Assembly (NCBI GenBank): GCA_964017185.1
Contig: OZ024874.1
Coordinates: 48,512,856-48,576,855 of the forward strand
Length of the DNA: 64,000 nucleotides
Reading direction: 5' to 3'
Source of the DNA: Rugalucina vietnamica
Lineage: Eukaryota > Mollusca > Bivalvia > Lucinida > Lucinidae
Shown: piece after piece, positions 52,940-64,000 of the stretch
Layout of the letters: the number at the start of each line of letters is the position of its first letter
Position numbering within the stretch: the stretch's first letter is position 1
Program-made: the position numbers and the translations under genes
The notes under the pieces: generated by a model
Seen by the model: only the letters and a program-made list of their open reading frames with translations
What the model was told of the DNA's origin: nothing
Databases searched by the model: none

Positions 52940-55900
52940 ACTCAGTACAAAAAGAAACGCAAAGTTTTGATTTTTATTTTTTCGTGTAAGTATAATATAT
53001 TTTAAAGTCTAATTGAATCTAAGGATTTGTCATTCACATGAAAGTTTCACAACTGAGTTTAGTTGTGATTTAAAAGTGGGTGTAATTTTTAGGTTAAAAC
53101 TTGTGAAATCAACATTTTTCTCCAAAAAACACAATTGAGAGAATAATTAAATAAAATTTTGCTTCGAGTATGATCATTGTGGATCAGCAAATCATAAAAA
53201 CACAAAATTAATCGAATTTCATTAAAAGAAAAATTTTGCTGGGATTTTTAAAAATGCGTTTTATGAAAAATAACAAGCCCTTTCGAAATTCGGCATTTTG
53301 GTCTCCTTTTCGGTAAATGATGTCCCTATTTCGATTAAATAATGTTAGTTAACATAAATGTGACTCTCTTAAAGCTTACCCTCAGTTAAAATTTCTGGCC
53401 GTTTTTCAGAACTTCCGGTTCATTGAAAACAGTTTCTTTTGGTGATAAAATCAAGGTTAAGACAGTTTAACGTAATTTGCAATTTACTAGTCCCCCCAAA
53501 TTAATTTTTAGACGTTTTCAAAATTTTGCCAATTTTGGTCAAAATGTTAAGTGCGTTAAATTTTATGAACAGTATACAGCTGTGTTTTATTCTTCTGAAA
53601 GAAGTGTTTACTCATATCATTTGCAGCCAATTTTAAGCCCAATTTTTACTTTGGACATAATTTTTTAAAGTCTGCCAGATTGACCATCGTTTTGAGCATC
53701 GTTTTGAGCATTTTGGTCACTAATTCATGTGGTTGACTATAGCAGACAAAGATAGCCATAGTCACTCACAAACTCAATTTTGATTTACGAAAGGCAATCA
53801 TAAACTGATGAAGTATCGTTTTAAGGCAAAAAAGTGAACAGAAGAGGTTTTTAAAGTGGTAGAAAAAGAGTATCCATCACCACAAATTTTTGCGACCTTT
53901 TTTTATGGGTACTCGTGATTGACGCCAAAACACATAATGTTTCCGTGTTTGAAAACATATGTAATTCAGTCTGCGGATAGGAGACATGTCATTCTTCGTT
54001 TCCTGTAAAGGGGGGGGGGGGTCTCATATGCGCCCACGCATCAATTTTGTTCTTGCTTTGCATGATGAATGCCACCATTCTAACACCTATAAAATGCATT
54101 TATTTATTTTAAAAAACATATGTACGAGGTCTCATGATAGCACCCTGACGTACTCCATCTTTGTGACCATACCTGCCTTATACTTTGCCTATATGTTATC
54201 ACTTATATAACTTTTATTAACCAAATTAAAACTGGAATAAATAAAGGACTCCATATGGCTTACTTTGATACCATTTTGGCTTAAATAGATAAACAGATAG
54301 ATATGGAAACTTAAACTTGAAATTATCAAAATTTTATCAAAATTATTTTCAAGAATGACAAATTGTGTTCATATTTTGATATGTTCTAGTGCTTGTCAAC
54401 CTATGATACTGTCTATAAAATTGGCCAGCGGTAACCTCTTCACGCTGGTAAAGTTTTATAAATTTTCAAAACCGGTAACACTGTTAAAATGTACATGATA
54501 TACATGTTGGTCAATTTTTAACAAAAATGAATTTTAATGTTTTTAGCTGTTTTTACGTCTAAAATCATGTTATTCCATAATTTTATCATTGGAAATTATA
54601 AAACACATTAGAAATATGAATTCTTAGTACAAAAAGGCTTATTTGATTTGGCATTTTCACATATTTAATACTGGCCTATCTCAAAGTTATTATTAATCTA
54701 TTATACAAATGATCAGCAAACTTTTTCAGGTCTCAACAAAAATTTCAAATATATTATTAAAAGTTTACACAATTTCATCACTAAATATTTTTTTTAGGTT
54801 TAGAGGTATTTGGATAATCTTACTTGAGCAACATTAATTTAATTTGTAATTGACCACTGTAATGCCTAATGTTAATGGACATTTGATTGATTCCTCGATT
54901 TGTTTTACCATCTTGTATTGTCGTTTATAAGATTTACATAACTTTACTTATTGTTGATGCCAACTTTAGTTAAAAGATTGACAAGAATACCAAATACAGT
55001 GGCACTTTCTAACGTTTCTATCACCGTTATCTTTATACTTATCCAGTAAGTACATAATTCAGCTACATGTATGTGACAGGCTTTTCTCTTTGTAAGTGTT
55101 CAGATGTGATGCTCAGACCTGTATAGCTTTCACTTTAAATATCAGATTGTTTTAATTCTTCATTAAGCACATCCATTATTGACATTATTGTCTACCATTT
55201 AAATGTGGTTCTTTTTTTCTATTTTTTGAAATGAATATGAGAGTAATGAATAATGCGACTGAAGTGACTGAACACTCAGACAAATATCCAAACTTGATGT
55301 TTAAAAATCTCAACATTTATGAATCATGTTCCTGCGTTTAATAGTCATTTATAAATACAGCAAAATTTTTGTAATTTCATGCTGATAGTTGTCTACATAC
55401 TTTTCTTTAATCCTGTCCTTGGTTAGAAATTATGGCTATTTTGTCAATTATCTGTCTAGGTAAAAACAAAACTTCTTGGCTACATGTAAGTTTATAAGTG
55501 TGAGTGAGGGTTTCCCATTGTGAAGTGTTTGAAGCATATTTGAAACTTCCAGCAAAAGGTTTGCCTGCTGTAGTAGATGATTAAATGCATGCATAAGATT
55601 AATAACTTTCATCTCAGATTTGATAAATGGTATAACCTGTTTCAAACATGCTATTAACTATTGTTAAAATGCTGTCAAGTACATGTATATTATGTATTAA
55701 ATGGAGGAGAAAAGAAAAACACACAAAAGTAGTAAACCGGTTCCTGTTGTTAGTAACTTATCTTATAATTTTGTCTATTGAGATTTCAATTTTATCTACA
55801 GAGATTTCATTTTCTCTACTCATCCTATTGATTTTGCTTCATTGGATGGGTGGGGTGCTTTTCTGGGATCATGATATAATCAGCAGGGAATAAAATAATT

Positions 55901-56872
55901 TATACCTAAAACATTTTTTTTTAAATAAAAAAAAAATAAAATAAAATAAACAAAACAGTAAAATCTAGGTAACTGCATCATAAACACGAATACATTATAG
56001 AGAATGGCTAACTAATAGATAGAATCATGTTCTAAAATCTAAGTGTGAAAACTAACAATAATGGGCAGATGTGCTTTTTAAGGTCCAAGGCAGGGTGCAA
56101 TTTTCTTACTTAAATCAATATTCAAAATATGTATGATAGCGTTGATGGTAATGCAAGACATAAATTGCTTACCTGGAAAATGTTTCACAAAAAGTTTGCT
56201 TTGTAACATATTATAACATGAAATACTTACAACTGGATAACATCATTGTAAATTTTACATTTTTCAGAATCTGACTTGTATCATTCAATGTTCTAGAAAA
56301 AGATGTTACCGGTCTTCAAATTTTACGAAATTTTCAGCATATAATCTATATATGTGTAGCCTAATTTAAGGTTAAAATTATAGGTTGACAAAACCAGGAA
56401 CATGTGAAAATTAAAAATCAAACTTGTGATTACACCATTATGGAGCTAAAATTTGGTGTCATCTGCGAAACAAATGACAATCAGCTGAATTCAAAATTAT
56501 AGCTATCACCAATTATGCAATACAGATATGATCAGTGATCTTTCTTGATTACTTTACAAACAAACAGAACCAGGAAGAGGCTATTATGATGGTTACGGGC
56601 GACTTTAATCACACATACCCCTATATTCAGAACCCCTCTAATACAAAATGTTGTATTTAAAAGTTTTAAGTAGTTAAGAGAAAATCTATATTACTAATAA
56701 AGTGGCCATGCACCAAGCAAGCAATATGCATAATATTATAAAAATCGGTGCGTGGGCAGAACCCTGTGTAAAGTTCATATAGCGTGAGACCACCCCTTTG
56801 AAAATTGTTATCTGTAAAATTGTGTGAGTTATGACAGAAAATATACCTTTTGCGTTTCTTTATGAAGTGAGT
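52940..56872. mobile_element. 3.9-kb inverted-repeat element in gene B intron
   Basis: Ends ACTCAGTACAAAAAGAAACG (52940) and, on the other strand, ACTCACTTCATAAAGAAACG (from 56872) form inverted repeats of about 27 bp. The uninterrupted sequence survives in gene A at 4870-4880 (CTTAAATATGATG), which fixes the insertion and a duplication of TA or ATAT. The interior is strongly AT-rich with only short open frames (53477-53668, 53986-54210, 55648-55893), none recognisable. It is either a decayed autonomous element or a non-autonomous one. Confidence 0.85.
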
Positions 56873-56889
56873 ATATTTAAGAATTTTAA

Positions 56890-57471
56890 ATACCTTTTTA
56901 TTACATAATGCCGTAAAAAATGGGAATCAAAGTTACCGAAACAGAAGCAAATGAGGCGTTTTCAGAAAATAGGTCTGTTTTGTCATTTTAGGGAAGTGGT
57001 AATTTTAAGTTCAGGTACATAATTTTGAGTACGATTAAACAAGCACGCATTAATAGTTTGATCATTCAAACTTACAAACGGTCTTTTTTTAAGAAATCAA
57101 TGACTGTGTTGTCTCATCATAAAAACGATATACTTGAAAATGATTTTGCAAGCTCAGTTCAATCCAAATGACTAAATGTGTTCTATATTTTATATTACGT
57201 AGTGGCTATTACCAGTCAACTGTCAGTAGCCAAAAAAACGTTGAAATGCCTTATCATTCAACTGTCGGTAGCCAAAAAAAAAAACGTGAAACGGCTATTA
57301 CCAGTCATTTTCAAAAATTAATATCTTCTTAGTATGTAGTAAAATGTTCCTAAAACTTGGGGTTCAAATTAAGTTTCATTCAGCTTTATTATACTTTAAA
57401 TTTTATTGATTGACAAATTATCTGATTCCAAACAGTGCTTTATACATTCCAATGATCATCATATAAACAAC
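56890..57471 (-). other. Gene B intron, conserved with gene A
   Basis: The part to about 57200 aligns with 4575-4902. Between 57200 and 57310 the words CTATTACCAGTC and CAACTGTC(A/G)GTAGCCAAAAA recur two or three times. Confidence 0.75.
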
Positions 57472-57654
57472 CTTTCAATGAGCAGGTTGGAGACGATCCT
57501 CCCCATTTCCCGTTAGCTTCACAAGTCCGATAAGGTATTCCTGATAAGTCATAACCAGGATTACAGGTAAATACGGCAATCTCCAGGTACGTAGTGGCAC
57601 CGTTGCTTGAGTATGTCACGTTGCCGTTAGCTGGGACAGCAAGCATACCACAGT
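57472..57654 (-). CDS. Gene B, sushi/CCP exon (membrane-proximal)
   Basis: A 183-base exon, phase 1 at both ends, as is normal for a sushi module. Acceptor CACAG (exon from 57654), donor AAAG|GTTGTT. It encodes one complement-control module of 61 residues: DCGMLAVPANG at the start, FTCNPGYDL, YRTC, and GKWGGSSPTC at the end. All four cysteines and the Trp before the last one are present. Such modules bind proteins or glycans on the cell surface. An extracellular position fits the membrane anchor encoded downstream. Confidence 0.9.
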
Positions 57655-57689
57655 CTGTGTAGGAAACAAAATTGACGAAATTGACGAAA

Positions 57690-57776
57690 TCGTGTTTTTT
57701 TTTTTTTTTTTTTTTTTTTATTATTATTTTTATTTTTTTTTATTTATTTTTTTTTTTTTATTTTTAAGTGTGAAAC
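57690..57776. repeat. T-rich low-complexity tract
   Basis: Runs of T broken by A, in the intron between the two sushi exons. Confidence 0.95.
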
Positions 57777-58255
57777 ACCTTAATTACATATTTGATAAAA
57801 AATGTTAGATATAATTATCCTTATAATAATAACAATAATTATGACTGAAGACAATGCAAGAGTTACAGTCATGTGTATGCATGTAGATGTACGCCTATTT
57901 TCGAGGCTAGCGCATTGGATATGTTAATCATCGATAGGGAAACACTCAATGATTTGAAAACGAAGCCTATCGTATAAATTGGAAACGAGAAGAAATTTTC
58001 GATCGAAAGTAAAGCCGATAGTCTTTTCACAGTCAAGACAATTATAACCCTTTTGAGATACTGATTATTGCAGAAATCAGAGGTTTGATGCGATCTGTCT
58101 CAATGCTTAATTACAAGTAAGTCCTAACCAAAATGATACTCATTGATGTTTCAGATAAGTTTGTTTGACGACAATTGGCCTTCTGGTCTCATAAAAGTAG
58201 ATATCTGAAGTATAAACGTGGCTGACATATATTTTGTATGTTATATACCCTTTAC
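57777..58255 (-). other. Gene B intron between sushi exons
   Basis: No repeat family of the window was recognised. The donor is at 58255-58254 (GTAAAG). Confidence 0.6.
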
Positions 58256-58438
58256 CTTTGATGCTACAGATTGGTGATACTCCTGTCAATTTCCCACCAT
58301 CCCCACATACACGAGTAGAACTTCCGAACAAGTCAAAGCCAGGATTACAGGAAAACGTGGCAATCTCAAGGTATGTAGTGGCACCGTTGTTTGAGTAGGT
58401 CACATCGCCGTTAGCAGGAGCGGCTAACTTACCACAGT
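58256..58438 (-). CDS. Gene B, sushi/CCP exon (membrane-distal of the two)
   Basis: Also 183 bases and phase 1-1: acceptor TTTCACAG (exon from 58438), donor AAAG|GTAAAG. It encodes DCGKLAAPANGDVTYSNNG, FSCNPGFDLFG, TRVC and GGKLTGVSPIC. It has the four cysteines of a sushi module and is about 65% identical to the next exon, so one arose from the other by exon duplication. Unusually, the Trp before the last cysteine is Leu. Further sushi or signal-peptide exons are expected beyond 58470 but were not found before the window end. A truncated Naiad starts about 30 bases upstream of the acceptor. Confidence 0.9.
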
Positions 58439-58468
58439 CTGTGAAAGATCATTTCATGCAGAATATAA

Positions 58469-59324
58469 CCTGAATTTTATGGTGACTTAGTTTACAAATT
58501 TAAGAAACTTATAGCAATTAATGATTTTTCTTTTCAGTTCAGAAAAATCATAACACGTTACAAACGTATAGGTTATAACTTGAATGTTATGCGACAGTCT
58601 GCATGCTTAGTTTTTAACCCAATCATGGTTGATAACTATGCTGCCTTCTTTAATTGCACGCCGGTGGGTCGGGCGTCAGACTCTATGATTGCCCCGACTT
58701 AAAGCTATTCATTTTAGTTGGTTGGGGCCGAAGCGTCTTGTCTGTCGCTTGGCCCACCGGGGTCCAACTGGTGTTTTTCTTTTGCTCCGGAGTTAGTAGG
58801 TTATTCGGCGCCCAGGGATCTCCATCGTCGGGCAGCTTACTCAATCTGTGAGTCCTTGTTTTTGATTCATCAGGATGTTTATCACGATTTATTTGTTTGT
58901 TCTTGATGATTCATTGACTAGTTAGAGATTCACCACGAGGACCGAATAACTAACTAAATGTTATGTACCACTGCAGAAGCTGAGGGTGAGGTTAGGATCC
59001 AGTAAAACCGGTTTAAGCCCGCCAGTAACTTTGTGTTACTGATCGTTCCAAGGCGATACTTCTGTGGTGGTTCTTTTTGTTTTATGTCTTGGTGTTTAAA
59101 ATTTTTATGCTGTTGGCGCCTTATGTGTGTTTTCATATTTTTTTGATTAAGTAAAGGTAACTGAGTGGTCACCTATTGGGAAAATAGCTGCTCATTCGGC
59201 TTACGATATGTTTTATGGTATAAGTACCTGATTGTTAGTTTGGTTTCCCCCCGCCTCGGTTTTTGGAGTGGGAGTCTTTTTCTGATTGCGCCTTTTCCTG
59301 ATCTTTGCCTACTTGTACCTTTTT
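58469..59324 (+). mobile_element. 5'-truncated Naiad, antisense to gene B
   Basis: Starts within the RT C-terminus (PEFYGDLVYKFKKL), continues without a break through NYAAFFNCTPVGRASDSM to the stop near 58700, then the complete 3' unit to TTTGCCTACTTGTACC. It is a close relative of the 33677-37757 element, so it is probably a recent insertion. Confidence 0.85.
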
Positions 59325-60480
59325 CTCTGTAGTTGAAGAACATTTCAATGGAATAGTTATCGAGCATTTTAACACGACATGTAGTGCGTCATTATAGTGC
59401 ACTATATGTGAAAATTTATATCCTTCTTTAAAAGAAATAATAACCAAAAAGTCATTAGAAGATCACTTGTACATTCCAAGAGTCAGCGATGTGTAAACAT
59501 GTTTTATGATCGAATAATGATTAAATCTTTTACACGCATGTACATCATCTAATTTGGTCCTGCCTCTATAATGGTACTGGCATCTATTTTGGTCCCGACT
59601 TTGCCTCTAAATTGGTCCCGATTGGGATCTATAATGGCACGCAAAGTAGCCTCTAAAATGAACCCGAGCCATAAGTTTAGCGTCATAGATGTTCTGTTAA
59701 AACCTGCTTTAAGGTGTTGAGGATTGCTTGCCAGGTCACTTTTAATTTGCATCGATGGGTTCGGGGATTGTGGTGTAGGGCCACGTCATAATAAAACGTA
59801 CCTTTAGCTTTCCGACCAGGTTCGACACAGACATGTACAACAAAGATGCTGAGCACCTAATACGCTGGTGCCGAGCCTAATGATCAGTGTAATGTAAATG
59901 TATGTGCATAAACAACCGTTTACCCCCGTGTCGCCCTCAACTCAATGCAAATGTGCAACACGAGGTTCGTTGGATAGTATTCCAAGCAGTTATTTAGAGA
60001 CACAATTTATTATTTCTCAAAACTATTAGAATAATGAATCTATATTGACGTAAATAATTCAGCACGCATAAATTGATTATATACTGACGTTATGAAGTTT
60101 TCTGTGAAAATAACTATGTGCATTATTTACTCGTCATAATAATCTTATGGTTTCAAAACGAAAAGAGTAAGCATAACGGGACGTTGCTCAAATTATGCGT
60201 AAATTAATGTAGTGCATGTATAGAATTGGTAATGTATTGTTTTGAAAATCCATGTACATTTTTAATATGAGTTGAAATTATAGATGACTATTTCTAAAAA
60301 ATATATATAACTATGCTGGATTATGAACACGAAACGAACACATACATGTATAAAGAGTGCCGAATATAGACGGCGTTTTTTTTAACAGATTTAAAATTTG
60401 TTTCTGTTACTTATATATTTTCCCGTGCGACCAATTTTAAGCAGTTGTCTTTTGTAGCTCGTAGATTATGATGGTGTACA
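59325..60480. other. No recognised gene; short degenerate repeat at 59555-59660
   Basis: Phrases of the type TTGGTCCCGA and GCCTCTA(T/A)AATGG recur five or six times between 59555 and 59670. The rest is AT-rich without recognisable features. Confidence 0.45.
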
Positions 60481-63070
60481 TGAGGAACAACCTTTGGACC
60501 AGTAGTAATGTAAGAGTACAATAGGAACAACAGTATTTTTTTCACTGGTCAACAGTACACTTTTTTAAGAATCCTGACCATCGTCCGGAAGGAACAGAAA
60601 AGCAATAATTAGGACAGTAGATAAGACTAGGGTACAAAAGGAACAACCATTAAGTTAGTAGATAATAGTAGATAACAAAAGGAACAATCATTTGACCAGT
60701 AGATGATGGAGTAGAAGAGGAAGAACCATTGTACAAGTACATGATGGGAGAGTACAATAGGAACAACCTTTTTGGACCTGTAGATGATAGTAGATGTCAC
60801 GAGGAACAGCCACTGGACCAGAAGATGATGGTAGAGTAGAAAATGAACAACCATTGGACCAGTAGATGGTGGGAGAGAACATTAGGAACAACCATTGGGC
60901 CTGTAGATGATAGAAGATAATATGAGGCACATCCATTGTACCAGTAGATGATGGCAGAGTTGAAAAATGAACAACAATTGGACCAGTAGATGATGGGAGA
61001 GAACATAAGTGACAAGCATTGGGCCTGTAGATGGTAGTAGATAACATAAGGAATAACCACTGGACCAGTATATGATACTAGAATTGAAAATGAACCACCA
61101 TTGGACCAGCAGATGGTGGAAAAAGTAGAATATGAACAACCATAAGACCAGTACATGATGGGAGAGTACAATAGGAACAACCTTTGGGTCTGTAAATGAT
61201 AGTAGATAACATAAGGAACAATCATTGGACCAGTAGATGATGGTAGAGTAGAAAATGAACAACCATTGGACCAGAAGATGGTGGGAGAGAACAAGAGGAA
61301 CACTCATTGGACCAGTAGATGATGGTAGAGTACAAGAGGAACAACCATTGGACCAGTAGATGATAGTAGATAGCACGAGGAAAAACCATTGGACAAGTAG
61401 ATGATGGTAGAGTAGAAAATGAACAACCATTGGACCAGTAGATGGTGGGAAAGAACAATAGGAACAACCATTGGGCCTTTAGATGATAGACGATAACTCG
61501 GAGAACAACCATTCGACTAGTATATGGTGGTAGAGACCAAGAAGAACAACCATTGGACCAGTCGATGACACTAGAGTACAAGTGGCCCAGTAGATGATAG
61601 AAGAGAACAAGAAGAACAACCATTGGAACAGTAGATGATAAAAGACAACAATAAAAAAAGAGGAGCAACCATTGAACTAGTAGATGATAGTAGAAAACAA
61701 GAGGAACAACCATTGGACCAGAAAATGATACTAGAGTACAAGGGAAGAACCATTGATCCAATAGCTGATGATGGATTACAAGAGGAACAACAATTTGACC
61801 TGTAGATGATAGTAGTTAACAAGGGGAACAACCATTGGGCCAGTAGATGATGGAATATAACAATAAGAATAACCATTGGGCCAGCAGATGATGGTTGACT
61901 AAAGGAGGAACAACCATTGAACCAGTAGATGATTGTACTGTCAAAAGGATCAACCATTAGGTCAGTAGATAATGGTAGCGTACAAGAGGAACAACCACTT
62001 CAGTCAGTAGATGATAGTAGATAACAAGTGGAACAACTGTTTGACCAGTAGATCAAGGTAGATAACAAAAGAAACAAAAGGAACAACCATTAGGTCAGCA
62101 GAAGATAGTTCATAACAAGAGGAACAGGTATTGAACCAGTAGATGATGACAGAGAATAAGAGAAACAACCGTTTTGGCAGTAGATGATTATAGTGTGCAG
62201 AATGAACATTCATTGGAACAGTAGATGATGGGCGAGAACAAGAGAAATAGCCATTAGGTCAGTAGATGATAGTAGATAACGAGGGCACAACTATTTTACG
62301 AGTAGATTATAGTAGATAACAAGAGGAACAACAATTGGAATATGAGATGATGGTTTAAATCAAAAGGAACAACCACTGCACCAGTAGATGATCGTTAAGA
62401 ACAAGTGGCACAACTACAGAAGAGGATTGTATGCCAGTAGACGATAGTAGATAATATTAGGAACAACCATTGGGCCAGTAGATGCTGGTTGAGTAAAAGA
62501 GGAATAACCATTGAATTAGTAGATGATAGTCTATAACTATAGGAATAACAATTGGATAATGGTAGAGAACAAGAGGAACAGCCATTGGACCAGTAGATGA
62601 TGGTAGATTGGAACAACCGTTGGACCAGTTGCTGGTTGAGTAAAAGAGGAATAACCATTGAATTAGTAGATGATAGTCTATAACTATAGGAATAACAATT
62701 GGATAATGGTAGAGAACAAGAGGAACAGCCATTGGACCAGTAGATGATGGTAGATTGGAACAACCGTTGGACCAGTAAACGATGGTACATAACAAGAGGA
62801 CCTGTAGATGATGGTAGACTATAAACGGGACAACCATTGGAACAGTCGCTGATAGTAGATAACAAGAGGAACAACCATTGGACCAGCAGATGATGGAAGA
62901 GGAACAACCATTGGACCGGTAGATGATGGTAGATAACAAGAGGAACAACCATTGGACCATTCGATGATGGTTGAGTACAAAAGGAACAACCATTGGACCA
63001 GTAGATGATGGTACACTACAATAGGAACTACAATTGAACCAGTAGATGATTCAAGAGTACAAAAAGAACA
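60480..63070. repeat. 41-bp minisatellite, about 60 copies
   Basis: Unit: GTAGATGATGGTAGAGTACA then AGAGGAACAACCATTGGACC and A. In the left half a three-unit order recurs: one ending AGAAAATGAAC.., one with GGGAGAGAACA...TTGGGCCT, one with AGTAGATAACA. This makes a 123-bp higher-order repeat. A 146-148-bp block is duplicated almost perfectly at 62483-62630 and 62631-62778. Confidence 0.95.
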
Positions 63071-63119
63071 GCCATATGTCACAGCAGCCATGTTTCAGAT
63101 TACCGTGATCGAAACAGAA

Positions 63120-64000
63120 TAAACGTGAGGCAACGCAGGAGAACGGGATAGACAAACTTATCAAACCGTGATAACCGTGGACGCCGTGGCTAATTTTTTG
63201 ACAGTTTAAAAATCTGTCACGGCCATCACGGCGGAAATGAGAAACGAAATGAGTCGTGATGAAACGGGCTGAACGTAACACACCGTGACAGTCCGTAACA
63301 GTACGTAATACTGCGTTTACACTATGTTTACACTATGTTCGCGGCAGCCCCGTTTGCACGAAACGTAGCACGCCGTAGAATTTTGGTCATATATTTCTCT
63401 GTTTTTTAGATCTATTAGATCTACGTCTTGTTAATTTTTCTTACGTTGCATTACGATATCCGGATCACACCGTGGTAGTGATAAGCCAGTGTGTCACGAA
63501 GGCGCTAATGTACATTACGGTTATCCACGATCTATCACGATTATTAGCACGTTCTATTACGGCCTATTACGTTCTGGTGCGGTCAGTTGCGTTTTGACCA
63601 AGGCGTAACACGTTTTATCGGTCTGTCAATGTCTGCTACGGACGAACCGTAGACACCGTGCATTTTAAAGCGTTTTGTTTGCCTTTTATATAAGAATAAG
63701 CCATTTGAAATCATAACAACGCGCTCCTCAATAACCGACTGCAGATTTGAAGAAGAATGTCCGGGATTTTATTTCTTCTTCAATGGCATAGTGCAGCCTA
63801 TGGTCTCTAATGTTCACTATAGTGACTGTCCAATATGAAGGAATTTGTCCCCATGATCTTTAAACTTCAAGCGCCGTGATAACCGTAACATAACGTGACA
63901 TATATAGTGGAACGGGGTCAACACCGTTACCGTAACATAACGCAATAAAACGTGATGAGTATTCCGTAGGAAACGGGACGAGACGTGAGCTGACCGTGAT
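63120..64000. repeat. CCGTAAC/CGTGA-rich repeat, runs off the window
   Basis: Degenerate CCGTAACA, CGTGATAACCGT and ACGTGACA motifs occur in both orientations through about 880 bp. The part 63305-63580 is related to 44162-44420 (inverted). No gene is visible. It resembles the subterminal region of a DNA element. Confidence 0.7.

Noticed and set aside
60627-63091. Long overlapping minus-strand open frames of 75-185 codons
   Set aside because: They are translations of the 41-bp minisatellite in different frames. The repeated Ser/Thr/His/Leu-rich text follows the repeat unit, and there is no start context or domain.

Overview
This is animal nuclear DNA, most likely from a bivalve mollusc and possibly a clam. 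It is AT-rich, the genes are split by GT-AG introns, and repeats cover most of the window. The repeats are of kinds common in molluscs: tRNA-derived SINEs, CR1/L2-like retrotransposons, a Polinton/Maverick, hairpin MITEs, and a Naiad-type Penelope element with a permuted domain order. Naiads with in-frame UGA codons have been reported from clams and spiders. No rRNA, intact tRNA, CRISPR or prokaryotic operon structure was seen.

Host genes. Two paralogous receptor genes point at each other across about 45 kb. Gene A (+) contributes a transmembrane exon (5701-5809) and a tail exon (6682-6919). Gene B (-) contributes two sushi/CCP exons (58438-58256 and 57654-57472), a transmembrane exon (52274-52154) and a tail exon (51816-51471). 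Exon phases agree throughout. The tail carries an NPxY motif and several YxxL/I/V motifs, as in engulfment or immune signalling receptors. Gene A has lost the last third of its tail to a frameshift and stop. The introns are alignable, so the two copies act as an internal clock: a Naiad 3' unit was inserted before the duplication, whereas two hairpin MITEs and a SINE (gene A) and a 3.9-kb inverted-repeat element (gene B) arrived after it.

Layout. 1-4.6 kb: dispersed repeats and non-LTR debris. 4.6-7.1 kb: gene A. 8.0-17.05 kb: a Polinton reduced to a packaging ATPase, one accessory gene and a broken integrase between inverted termini. 17-24 kb: SINEs, hairpins and a 1.9-kb element with many short subterminal repeats. 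24.3-40.3 kb: one CR1/L2-like non-LTR retrotransposon (SGNH-type ORF1; endonuclease-RT ORF2; short-repeat tail) expanded to about 16 kb by at least six insertions, including a Naiad that itself carries two antisense Naiad fragments. 40.5-43.5 kb: tandem repeats, a gag-like pseudogene and a SINE. 44-51 kb: several inverted-repeat elements. 51.4-58.5 kb: gene B. 58.5-59.3 kb: a 5'-truncated Naiad. 60.5-63.1 kb: a 41-bp minisatellite with a three-unit higher-order pattern. 63.1-64 kb: a repeat related to one at 44.2 kb.

The most notable items are the paired receptor genes with their tyrosine-motif tails and datable insertions, and the permuted Penelope element with an in-frame TGA beside a linker cysteine. 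No activity is claimed for any mobile element; nearly all are visibly broken.
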